Of a stretch of 64,000 nucleotides of DNA, positions 1 through 11,960 are shown piece after piece. Within the stretch, counting starts at the first letter, position 1; every line of letters starts with the position of its first letter. Source of the stretch: Sodiomyces alkalinus F11 (Eukaryota > Ascomycota > Sordariomycetes > Glomerellales > Plectosphaerellaceae); NCBI RefSeq assembly GCF_003711515.1, contig NW_021167080.1, positions 2,646,252 through 2,710,251 of the forward strand, in the 5' to 3' direction. The position numbers were made by a program, and so were the translations under genes. A model generated the notes under the pieces. That model searched no databases and was not told where the DNA came from. It saw only the letters and a list, made by a program, of their open reading frames with translations.

Positions 1-1456
1 TGGCCATAGAGGGAACAAAGATCCCAGCCGGCACTTTGCATCCATACGAAATGATGACCAAGAAGATCCTCAGGACGGTTGCTATCGTCAGAAGTAAGAC
101 GTTCCACCACCTCCTGCCAGGAGCACATAGGCCGTGATAGTCCTCTGAACCGTCGCATTCGAGGAACAACAGCTCCATGCTCTCCGTCATGTCGATTCGA
201 AGGAAGATGTTGGGGTAACAGATGATACCCGTGAAAAGGGCCAGAAGGGTGGCCTCCACAATGGGGTACTGGGAGAAATATCTCTTCCTGAACGCTTGAT
301 AGCGCAAATTCCACTTCATGACAAAGGCGCCGTAGAGTCCGCCGAAGATGCCCAAGATGATGTAGAAGAACGTTTCGAAAAAGTGCCAGTCGCGATCATA
401 GCTGACCTGAAACATGACAACCTGGCCGGTCCTGAACGGATTCATGGCGGCGAGAATGGCGGTCGCCACCAAGGCGCAGAAATAGCTCCTCCACATGGTC
501 TTCAGAGGGAAGTAACTAGACATCTCTTCGAGAGAGAAGAGCACGCCGCCGATAGGGCTGCCAAAGGCGACAGCTACGCCCGCGGCAGCACAGGCGCTCA
601 GGATTTCGCGCATCTTGGAAGCATTGCGTCGATACTTGCTGAAGAGCCTCGAGATGACGTTGCCCGTACAGACGGCGTAGTGTACGCTCGGCCCCTCCTT
701 GCCGACCGAAAGGCCGGAGGCGATGGCCAAGGGCAAGCAAATGGACTTGATGAGAAGCGTCCAGAAACCCAAGAAATCCTTCATGACAAACCCGGCGATG
801 ATGCACTTGATCTCGGAGATGCCAGACCCGGCAGCGTAAGGGGCGAAGGACTTGACCAAGGATGCCGACGTGAAGGCGAAGAAAGCACCGACGACGATGT
901 AGAAGAAGTAGTTGAACGGCTCGAAGCCGGTCCAGCGGTGCCAGGCCGAACAACCGTTGTCCTCTCCCCAACAGCAGAATTTCTCGTTGAGGTAGAAGGC
1001 AGTGGTGCAGTATCCTATCTTGACGTCGGCGAGCCATTCGGTGACGATGTTCAGAAAGGCCGCGTTGAGACCAATGGCGATTCCAATGAGAGTGACGACA
1101 AGCCAGCCCTGGGCGGCATCGTAAGACTCCCAGAGACGATACCGCCAGCCCGGCGGCCCTTTGTCGATCAGGCCCGCTTTGCGCCTGCGACGGGATTTCC
1201 TCCGGGCTTGCTCTCGCGCAGCATCTTGCACCCAGTCTATGGTGGTGAAGTCTTCATATCTCTTGATCTCGGCAATCTCCTCTTCAATCTGCTGCTCTTG
1301 TGCTGGCGCTGTATTCCCGGCATTATTGCCCTCCTCGATAGTTGAGACTGCGAAGGAGAGTCTGGAGGTGATGGATGACGGACGGCGTTCGAAATTCGGA
1401 TGTAGGTGCGAGCTCAGGTTCGGAGACGGCGGGAAGGGAAGGTTTTGGGACGTCAT
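1..1456 (-). CDS. CLC-family chloride channel/exchanger, 3' end cut by window edge
   Basis: The reverse strand is open from ATG at 1456 to base 2 (485 codons, no intron, no stop reached), so the C-terminal part, including any CBS domains, lies outside the window. CLC signatures occur in order: GSGISEIK, then GKEGPSVH with the gating glutamate at about residue 254, then LEEMSSYF at about 309-316, and finally KVPAGIFVPSM at the cut edge. In the family these build the chloride pathway. The second Glu of LEE (about 311) corresponds to the 'proton glutamate' of 2Cl-/H+ exchangers, so an endomembrane exchanger of the Gef1/ClC-3-7 type is more likely than a plain channel. The first 60-70 residues are cytosolic, ending in an Arg/Lys-rich stretch before the first membrane segment. 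The first in-frame ATG after a stop was chosen as start. Confidence 0.93.
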   Translation of the reverse strand, partial: MTSQNLPFPPSPNLSSHLHPNFERRPSSITSRLSFAVSTIEEGNNAGNTAPAQEQQIEEEIAEIKRYEDFTTIDWVQDAAREQARRKSRRRRKAGLIDKGPPGWRYRLWESYDAAQGWLVVTLIGIAIGLNAAFLNIVTEWLADVKIGYCTTAFYLNEKFCCWGEDNGCSAWHRWTGFEPFNYFFYIVVGAFFAFTSASLVKSFAPYAAGSGISEIKCIIAGFVMKDFLGFWTLLIKSICLPLAIASGLSVGKEGPSVHYAVCTGNVISRLFSKYRRNASKMREILSACAAAGVAVAFGSPIGGVLFSLEEMSSYFPLKTMWRSYFCALVATAILAAMNPFRTGQVVMFQVSYDRDWHFFETFFYIILGIFGGLYGAFVMKWNLRYQAFRKRYFSQYPIVEATLLALFTGIICYPNIFLRIDMTESMELLFLECDGSEDYHGLCAPGRRWWNVLLLTIATVLRIFLVIISYGCKVPAGIFVPSMA

Positions 1457-2517
1457 GGCCTCGGACTGGCGAGCATGTTCGCAAGCGGTTCGTTAGTCGG
1501 AGGTGGAGGAAATGGACAACTGAGCGTCGCCCCTTCGAATTCAACGTGGTTATTCGTGAAGAGGAAAGAGGTCCTCCCCAGAACCTACCTAGAATGCGGA
1601 AGCTCCCTTCAGGTAATGCTGGCCAGATAGGAGAGTACTCGCTCCTTGTACTCCGGCAATAATTAGGTGGATGTCGTACTCTAACAGTACGCCGAGATGT
1701 TCGGAAGGTTATCGCTCTTATCGCAGCCTATGATGGAATTCGTACCAACTACGACTTACCCGCCTATTGACGACTGTAGGTGCATGTATCTATACTCCGT
1801 ACCTGTACGTTGTTTCTTCATGGCCAAAATATACCTAAGGTACCTAGGTAGGTACCTACATCCAAGTGTCACACATGCTTTGCTCATCGTCTCAACCAAG
1901 AAACCGAAATACGAAGTAGAAGCAGCCCAACCGACGTCAAGCACAACACAATCCGCAACAACCTTGACCTGGTTACCGCCAGAATTTCTGCATACATAAC
2001 GCCGTACTCAGTACACGTAGAAGCGCATCCCCGCAACGTGTTGCCGGCTTTGTCTCCCCGGCGCCTAAGCAATATCACTCGTCTGTACTTTCTTCGTACC
2101 ACTTGAGGTACTCACCTGAAGTACCTTACCTGACTTAATTAAAGGTCGTCAAATTAGAGGGCCCACAACCCCCCATAAGCTACCTCCCCCACTGTAATTT
2201 CTTGCCCCACGCATCACGATTCCTGCCTCCCCCTTTGGTTCTGTGCTTCTCCTCCCACAGCCTCACCCTGCCGCTATCTCGCGACAGGGCACGTCATTTC
2301 AACTCGATCACCACCTATTACCGGCTCGACGACGAAAAGGAAACAAAGCAAAGAGAATAAAAGAACAGGAAGAGGACATACGAACGAACTAGCGATATTC
2401 ACGAGTTTACGACCCCCGCCATTGACGACAGAAACGACGACTATTCGACTCTTCAGCTGATCTTATTTTCTTCGCACCGCATCCACTTCATCCGTCTCCT
2501 AAATCATCAACGGCAAA
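1457..2517. other. Divergent intergenic region, CLC gene / PP2A
   Basis: About 1.06 kb shared upstream DNA of two divergent genes. It holds GGTACC/CCTAGG strings at about 1836-1860 and 2105-2130, one TACTCCGTA word at 1793-1801, and a C/T-rich leader (2160-2300) before the PP2A start. No gene is recognised. Confidence 0.7.
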
Positions 2518-3920
<1,403 letters not shown>

Positions 3921-4605
3921 TCCAACGTCCTCGCCTCCATACCCACTCGGCCACTTGGGCTGCGGGCATCGGGTTTCGCCCTCACCTGCGGACGGGGGGA
4001 AGCTTCAAATGGGTCCGAAGGCGGGCCTGCTGCATGATCATCATTTATACAATGAGGAGAAGGGTTGTTCGACTTGTAGGGCTCGTCTCAAGTATCAATG
4101 GCTGTACGGCCGAAGCGCTCTTTTCTTTGTTTCCCTGCCTATGGCGCCAGCATTGTGGACGACGGGAAACTTGGTTGAGATCCTGTTCAAGTGCAACCTT
4201 GACAGAGGAATCCCGGCGCGCCCCTCTGAACGTCCAAATGAAGACTTTCTTATCCATTCTGCTGCTGGGCATTGCCTTAGATACTCGTTTAGCCATAGAC
4301 GGTCGGTTGCGGGCCAGGTTAAAAAAAAAGCAGACGTGTCGATTGTAATGAGCATATCAGGGTTATGATTCCCCACCCTTCCATGGAACCATGTAGTCAA
4401 GCGTGTATACATTACACCGCCTACCAAAGATTAATCAGGTAGACGTATGAGGGAGAATGCTGACAGCGGTGTCTATCTTTGCTAATGAGGCAACGCCTGC
4501 TAAATTGTATGATCAAGACAAGATGTAGGGGAGAGGCCGTGCGTGGGAAATATATATACAAGAGAGGAGCGTTTCCAACTTCTGTCTATGGGAACCAAAA
4601 CCCAT
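3921..4605. other. Convergent 3' region
   Basis: 685 bases between the stops of the PP2A gene and the convergent membrane-protein gene. It contains short A runs (4321-4330) compatible with 3' ends. No coding or structured element is recognised. Confidence 0.6.
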
Positions 4606-5681
4606 CTACACGTCCTGACCCGCGGCAGTGCTCTTCCCTTGCACGTCAGTTTCGCCACCAGGTGTCTCCTCACGGTCCGACATGCTCTCTTCGAGACGGT
4701 TCTTCTCGTCAGTCTCGACGGGGATCTGGAACCGCCGGTCAAACCGTACCAGTAGATAGAGGAGCATGACAAGAATCTCGATCACGAAGTTGAAGCAGTA
4801 GAATGCCGGCCTGCCGTGGTACCATGCCGGGTCGGACAACGACCGGCCGGGACTGAAGATCATGACGGCGCGGATGGCAGCGCCCACCGTAAGCAGAAGG
4901 GAGGAGGTGAGCAGGACGAGGGCGCTGGTGCGGACCGAACCGCTGTATGATCCCGGATGACGCACCCTCGTGAGGAGACCCCCGGTCTTCGCCGCCGTGG
5001 GTTGTAAACCGCTGCCACTGTGGGTCGAGGACGAGCTGAGAAGAGCGACGGCCAGACTGGGCGGGGTGGGGATGAAAGCGAGGACGGTGAATACGACGAC
5101 GGCCACGCGTTGGACGGTCAGGCAGTCGCTGCGCACCTTGGGGTCCATGGTGAAGAAGGTGAGGATGATGACGTTGATGACGGCGATGAGCGTGATGGGC
5201 AGCAGAGGGATGGGCATGAGGAAAGGAAGCGTGGAGATGCGACGACGCCAGCCGGTAGCGCTGCGGCGGGGGCCGAAGAAGGAGCGCATGAGACGAGGTC
5301 CTAGGAGGAGGTTGAGGATGATCAGGACGATGACGCCGGCGTTGGACAGGACGGTGGCGGCTATGGCGAGATTCACATCGTCTTGGTGGACCGCATAGGC
5401 TATGCGGAGGGACAGGTCTAGGGTTCGTAGGACGGCGATGATGACGAAGAGAGCGGCGGGGGTGAAGGGCGTTCCTCGGCGCTTGTTGCTGCGGATGATA
5501 CGGACGGCGATGACCGCCAGGGAGACGTATAAGACGATCAGGACAGCGGAGACAGGGATGTCCGTCGTCGTGCTGGGGACGAGGCCCGGAAGAGCGCCTT
5601 GAGGCGTATAGGGAGGCGGCCCGTACTGATATGGACCAAATTAGACATCGTGGTTGTTATCGAGGCGGGTACTGGTGCCAT
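4606..5681 (-). CDS. Multi-pass membrane protein, DUF3112-like family
   Basis: The reverse frame is open from the stop at 4606 up to about 5640 and encodes roughly seven hydrophobic segments. A conserved block, DPAWYHGRPAFYCFNFVIE, precedes the last segment, and the charged soluble tail is rich in Glu/Asp/Lys. The YGPPPYTPQGA opening and this block resemble fungal DUF3112 (c-likeg1) membrane proteins, whose function is unknown. No in-frame ATG lies in the main frame. A tiny first exon fits: ATG-GCA-CCA at 5679-5673, then a 47-base intron 5672-5626 containing TCTAAT and ending CAG, giving 342 residues in correct phase. The donor (GTACCC) is weak, so the start is provisional. Confidence 0.75.
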
Positions 5682-6554
5682 GTACCTTATGAAGAGATGG
5701 AACCTTGGAAGCGAGCTTTGGCGGTACGTACCTGGCGGGCATTGTCAATACCCGGGACCGAACTTGGGGGTACTCCTGATGACATCTTGTATCTTCCACT
5801 CCGTTGTACTGGTTGATAGCACCGGTAGCAGGGGGCGAGAGGCAAGTTGGTCTTATAGTCTAGGTGAGTAAAGGTTTGTTGTCGTTAAGAAGAGGCAGAT
5901 CTCTCAGACCACCACCTACGTATCCCAGGCCGTCTAACAAGTAAAATAAGAGATTCAGAATACGTCAGTCGGCAAGGCCACAACTCGGATTGGATGCTGA
6001 TACCGACTTTTCTGATATCAAAAGTTTCCGCGATACCGCACCAACAGGTATGACCGGAGAGTTTAAGAATAAAATAAGCACCGAGCTTCGTCGGGCCTTC
6101 GCGGTCACAAGCGGACATAAGGGGACACCTTTCTCCGCGACAATAAAACGACAACCCATTCAGCCCTGCCACGTGGTATGGGAACAGTTTTCGGCCCCCA
6201 ATTCTCACCCGCTATGAAATATGGAAGCCTGTTTGCGTGAAGTTCTAATCCGTAAACTAGCGAGTTGGGTGATGTCGGAGGAAGAACGTCGGAGGTCGGG
6301 GGTCCACACGCTTCATTTGCACGGATTTCGGGGTTTGTCGCCCCCGACCCCTCCCGTTTTGCTTATGTCACGACGTAAGCCAACTTCGTATAATTGACAA
6401 TTTTAAGGGCCAAAATCGCCGATCCCTCCAGCTTCTTGATGGTGTTATCGACATTGGTTGGTGCTGGTAAGCGGAGAGATATTGGGTCGAGCGACTCGCT
6501 TGAGTTGCAGAGAAAACCATTGCGTTCGATATTGGACGACGTGGAAGAGTTCAA

Positions 6555-6585
<31 letters not shown>

Positions 6586-8829
6586 GGAGACGGACATGCT
6601 TCTTGCATGCTGTCTGTTTCTCGCCGTAAGGATGGCGATGAATGGATGTCTTGTGAGGGTCATTTCATCGTGTTGATGCAAGAGAAATCAAGTCGTGCAT
6701 TTGGGACTGCGACTTCTGGACCTCGTCAAGCAATTCCTACACGCCTCTTTCTTTATCAACAAAGAGGAGGAAACTGAATCGCTACCGGCATCTGTGAATA
6801 CGTCGCTTACCCAGTAAGTCCTCGAAGTGGTATACCAATGACATTTGGTGTCGTCGAACCCTTCGACTTCCCACGCTCGACCTGTGGTGTATTAATTATG
6901 TCTTCGTATATATCCGTCCTTCGCCGAGGCCTGTTATCAGTTGTCAGTTAGGACGAATAGGAATATTTTCGGGGGACCGCTCGCCCGAACGTTACCGTGT
7001 AATATTTCGGACGAGACAGGCCCGCCCGCAGGAAGCCAACCAAACAGGGGCTGGCCCAGAGGCGCAATTTTAAACTCGCCTTGGCTTGTCAGACTTTGGG
7101 TCTCGTCTCGTCTCTCCTTTTAGCCACCGTTTGTTTGATCTACGAATAATTACCCGTAATAATCGTTTCGAATCCGTCTTCTGCATTTTTTCTGGTTGTC
7201 TTGGAAGACCTGTCCGGAGTAAACTGCTGTCCCTAGACCGAGTCTACTGGAATAGGGTAGGTCGTTCCCTCTTGCCAGAAGGCGTACGTACATGAATACT
7301 CTCCGTCCGTAGGTAGCCGTACATAAGGCACTCCGTAGATACCTAGATACCCTCAACTTTTTTGAGCAGTCGTCTTGCTAAAAATTCAGGTACCAAGTAA
7401 ATTACAACGTACTCTGTACTCAATGAGGGGCAAGTTTGATGAAGGAATATGGATGGAGCCTCGCTACCCCAGTCTCCATACAAACGTAAGGTACCTTACC
7501 TTGGCCATCGGCCCGGCTGTAATCCGTACCTTATTTTTGTCCCTGTTGTGTACCATACCTACCTTAAGGTATGCGTGCCTCCAGGCTACACGTGGACTTG
7601 GAGGACTGGGAGAGAAAATACACGCACAATGTTCGTACCTGCAGCCGCCGTTGAGTACGTAATTAACCACTGCTCCTCAATAGGCAAGTGGAGGCCCGAG
7701 CGGCCCACCCCCTGCAGCGGTGTACCATTCAACGCCCAATCAACGGTCTGCGGAGAAACAGCATCCTGATCCAATTCGCCAGTGACTCCAAAACCCCCTT
7801 AAACGGAGTGCGGAAGGTGTCGCCTGTGTGATGCAGCCGTCCGCTCAGCTTCTCTTCGTCCGAGCTCCCTCTCTCTCTTGTTTGGTTTCTCTCCCCGGTA
7901 ATTTTGGCATTTCGCTCCTTTTCTGTTTCTCTCTTTCCCACCCGTGTGTGTGTATGCAGGAACAAAGCAAGAGTGTGTGACAACACGCGAGGTTTGGAGC
8001 TTGAGAGAGGTAGCGACAACTGACGTCTCTCTCTCACGTCAATTTAACTCCTCCTCCAACCCGCACGTCTCCTGTCGTTCAGGCCATTGGGTCTATCACG
8101 ACCTTCGGAAATTCCCTCCTGAGCGCCCAACATTCGCACCCTATCACGAGTCCGACCAACAACGCCTTGATCGGTGCGCCTTTAGTTTCGACACGCTCAT
8201 TTGCCGTCCATTTTACGCTTTTGCTTTCCTTCTTTTGAATGGTACCTTATAATTAATAGTGGCCGACTACCTTCGCCTTGTTGAGCGCTTTGGGGGTAGC
8301 CAACTCGGGCACGCGTTCCACGTCAACATTACGCCGGCCCTACCGCCATCTCGCCAGCATCGAGGTTCTTTACATTTAATATATGTCACTGCGCTTTGTT
8401 TTTGTCGACCTCCGTTCTTTCTGAAACGATATTTTTCTTTACCTAGTCAACAAGGTTTGTACCTTTCTCATTCCCCTCGCGCTTGCCGTCTCAACAGCAT
8501 CCTCGTTTGCGGACGCACCACTTTATAATTTCTTCATGGAGACACAGCTGCGCTGGCCCTCTTCCCTTCGTCCGTTGCATTGGATCCTCGAGTCTTCTCC
8601 ACTGGTTAGGCTAACCACCTATTGTGCCTTTAGTTGCAACGATCTCATTTCCCTTTTCCCTGCAATATTGGTGGAACAATCTAATTTATCGCCGCCGACC
8701 GCCAAACACCATCAGGACACACTCTTCCCCCTTGTGGAAATGCGGTCGCCGGAGCGAGGACGAGCTACCTCGTCTAGATCCACCGTTGCTTTAGCCCAAC
8801 CGCCGAAGCGACATCCGAAGTTGGCGCTC
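5682..8829. other. Long intergenic region (3.1 kb)
   Basis: No open frame here resembles a known protein, and the frames are short and lack plausible splice continuity. It contains a run of 28 consecutive G (6555-6582), several GGTACC/CCTACC strings (7260-7570) and a pyrimidine-rich stretch (7850-7950). The part from about 8250 is probably promoter and leader of the downstream SH3 membrane-protein gene. Two in-frame ATGs (8536, 8740) lie upstream of the start chosen for that gene. Confidence 0.6.
6555..6582 (+). repeat. Poly-G tract, 28 bases
   Basis: An uninterrupted run of 28 G on the + strand in the long intergenic gap. Such runs can form quadruplexes and are prone to slippage; the exact length may be a sequencing artefact. 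Confidence 0.85.
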
Positions 8830-10651
8830 ATGAGAGGCGTTCTATTATCAGCCCTTTCCGTGCCGGCCATCGTCTCAGCCCAAAGCCATTGCATATCTTT
8901 GGAAGGATCAACAGCTTGCCCTGCCTTTCAATCAGCAGCCATCTCCACTGGCGATTTTTTGCCTGACTTGTTTCCTTTTCTACGCTTTGTCTCAAATCGA
9001 GAGTCGTTCGACCGAGAACTACTGTCGTATATCCAGACAACTTATGTACGCAACAAGTGAGTGACGCTGCCACGACCTCTTGTCAAGTATCCGTGCTAAG
9101 ATATGAGCAGATTCGAGCTTTCATTCGGCTGTGGTCGTATTGATCTCAGAAGCACTGATGAGTATTACGCGCGTTTCGCGACTACCGTTCTCTGCAATGC
9201 CATCATCCAAAATTCAATAGACGCCTGTAATCTTTCAGAAGAGGCGTCGCGAGCTGTCTGTGCCGATACATGCGTAAGATTATCTCTATTGCCGTGTCAT
9301 GACTGTCTTCCGCTCACATCCCCGGCAGGCTTATTTTGCGCAGAGTGAAGCGCTTGTTACTGCTGATGATGAGCTTTGCGACACTCCTGGCGATGACTTG
9401 GTGGACCTGATCCGAGCCGACTTCACTAACTGCGCCCTTCCTGCGGGGTCACTAACGTCTGACCGCTGCATACAAGGCATCGCCAACGAGCCAGAGAATT
9501 GCGGCTACGGCAACAGCACGTTAGGCCTATGTTCTTACTGTGGATCGGGCGGTATCAACTCCACGGACACGTGCTGCTACAATTCGGACGCCGAGAACAG
9601 GTGCGCCGACGTGACGCTTCCAGCCATCATACCTTCGATGACATTCGAACCACCGACTCCAAGGCCTACGGCGACTGACGGCGATGACGACGATGACGAC
9701 GGCGGCGTTTCTGGGCTTTCTGGCGGTCAGATTGCCGGCATCGTGATTGGCTCGATTGCCGGAGCCGCGATCCTCGCGGCGGCGGTTTTCCTGTGTTTTC
9801 TGTGCTGGCGGCGGAGGAAGAACGAGGGCAGCCAGAGTGGCAGCGTCTTTAATCAACCGGCTCCTGCTCGACAGCCGGCCGCAATGGAACAAACCAGCCG
9901 ATCGTCTGCCCCTCAGAATTTCGAGGTGGTCCCTGGTGGCCGCGTTGCGCGCATGTCGGCCTTGGAAGGCAGTTCGGAACCCCCTTCACGCCATAACACT
10001 GGACTGGCTGCTGGTATTGGTGCTACCGCCGGGTACATGACTGGACGGAGGCAGGGAGAGTCCCACTCGTCGTCGGACTTTGGAAGTAGCCCCGATTCGG
10101 GAAGCAGGACTGGTGTTGGCGTTTTGCGGCCGCCGCCCAATAACATTCGAAAGAGACATGGGTCTCTTTCGAGCGGCTCGGTTTTGGCTGGCGAAGATCC
10201 CCAGTCCCCGACCAGCGCCGGCGGCATGTCGTCTCCGCAAGGCATGGCCAGCCAGCAGTCAGAACAACTTCCCTTCTTCAGGGACTACTACTCATCAGAC
10301 GACATCCATCCTGGAGATAGAGTTTCCGTCCTCTGGGCTTACCAACCGCGAGCGCCTGATGAGTTTGCCCTTGAGCGCGGGGATATGCTCAAAATAGTCG
10401 GCATATGGGATGATGGCTGGGCGACAGGTGTTATGTTGGACGAGCGGGCCGACGAATGGGATGTCAGGCGACAAGCGCAACGCGACAGCGGAGTCTCCAA
10501 CGCTTCGGGCAGACGCGACACGTCGCCTCCGATCAGCGGTGAGATCAAGGCATTCCCCTTGGTCTGTATATGCCGACCAGAGCATTGGCGCAAGACCATT
10601 GAGGGCGATGGCTCGACCGAGAACGGGTCCAACATCCAACCCGGCCCCTGA
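8830..10651 (+). CDS. Signal-anchored single-pass membrane protein with cytosolic SH3 domain
   Basis: Three exons (8830-9056, 9111-9273, 9329-10651) give 570 residues in phase. A signal peptide (MRGVLLSALSVPAIVSA) is followed by a Cys-rich extracellular part of about 230 residues, an Asp-rich spacer, and a Gly/Ala-rich membrane helix (about 262-287) ending in CWRRRK. A low-complexity Ser/Pro/Gly cytosolic stretch follows, then an SH3 fold (about 455-515, with VLWAYQPRAPDEFALERGD). The architecture matches fungal Fus1-like or 'transmembrane SH3' proteins thought to link cell-surface events to signalling or fusion; that role is inferred from architecture. The start at 8830 was chosen because it places the signal peptide at the N-terminus; two upstream in-frame ATGs would add 30 or 98 residues. 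Confidence 0.82.
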
Positions 10652-11960
10652 GAGGGACCCGGCCTCCATGTGCAACTGAGGAGCTTGGAAAACGTCTTCA
10701 CCACAGCTGCCTGTCGGTCATAGGTCATTCGGCTACGGCGTGCGGGCGTTTTCGGACAGCAGTATTTGTCCTTGTCGTCGACGGCGGCTGTTCTTCATAC
10801 CTTCTCCAACACACGTCGGCAAACCAACTAAGCAGCTTCCCTTTCGCTGGCGCGTACATTGCGCGTATGGGCCTCATGTGTGTAGGACCGTGGCGTAGAC
10901 ACACAAGTTCTTGCACACTAGGCACGAATGGCTTACGTTCTTGTCAACGATATTTTAATGCTTTTACTTCATCCTACGACCAAGCATGTGCAGCACTTCC
11001 TCTTTTCGATTCAGCGGTCCGAAGCAAGTCCGTTCATATACCCGTTTATGTGTGGTAGAAGGTGTTTGGTGTGGATGTGGGACCGGGTCTTTGGCGTGAT
11101 CTTGGTAGTCTAATTACGACATATGGCAAGAGATCACCGAGGTAGAAGGGGAATCTTGGTAAGGTGGCTAGCTATGCCTACTCCGTAGCTTCTGCCTTGT
11201 GGCTATTAGAGAGGATATATCCTAGGAGATCAGAAGCTCTTAGTTAGCTTTTAGCTCACGGCCACCCCAATAGACCTAGTAACCTGTACCCTTCCCGATG
11301 TTGAGCTTTACTCCCATAGTTTCGATATCTTTGAGACTTCTGCTTCCACATTTATGTTTTGTACTTAATCGTTTTCTTGGTGATAATGTTCTTGACCATT
11401 GGACGTGCTAGTTGTGGTTCGTGATGTTTTCAGTGAGACATCCCCACTGGTATTACTCAGTACCTACCTAATTTCCTTTGTCACGGGCGCTTTTTGTAGG
11501 TTATGTCAGCATTTGGTCGATCAGTCATTGGGGCAGCTTGTAGCATCGAGCTGTGACGTCTGGTCTGGCCCACATTGTGGGTAACTTTATCAACAGCCTG
11601 GGGTGGGTCCCTTCCCTTCAGGCCTGCGTCCCTTATCGAGAGCTCTCAACAATGATCTACAGAGTACCTTAAGGTAGGCTCGAGTGTCAATAGGTAATGT
11701 GAAGTGTTATTTCAACCAGAGTGCCTTCAATCATAACACCAGGTGGTAAGTCCATATTAATTCCATACCAACCCCCCGTGACGATCGCCTAAGGTATTGA
11801 CCTGTCTGTATTCAAAGCTACCTGTATATTCGAAACGTCCCACGAGGCAAACGAACGTACAACACCGACATCAAGATGATAGACTCGATCCACGCCCCCG
11901 TCACGAGCATCCTCATCAAGTAGATCTCCCCGATACACGAGTTCCATTAAGCCACCCACC
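10652..11960. other. Intergenic region upstream of VPS15
   Basis: 1.3 kb with no recognisable gene. It holds a TACTCCGTA word (11179-11187) and a small palindrome, AGGATATATCCT, near 11213. The last few hundred bases are presumably the VPS15 promoter. Confidence 0.55.

Noticed and set aside
296..1345. Long forward open frame (349 codons) opposite the CLC gene
   Set aside because: It is the antisense shadow of the CLC coding sequence; the reverse frame carries all CLC motifs.
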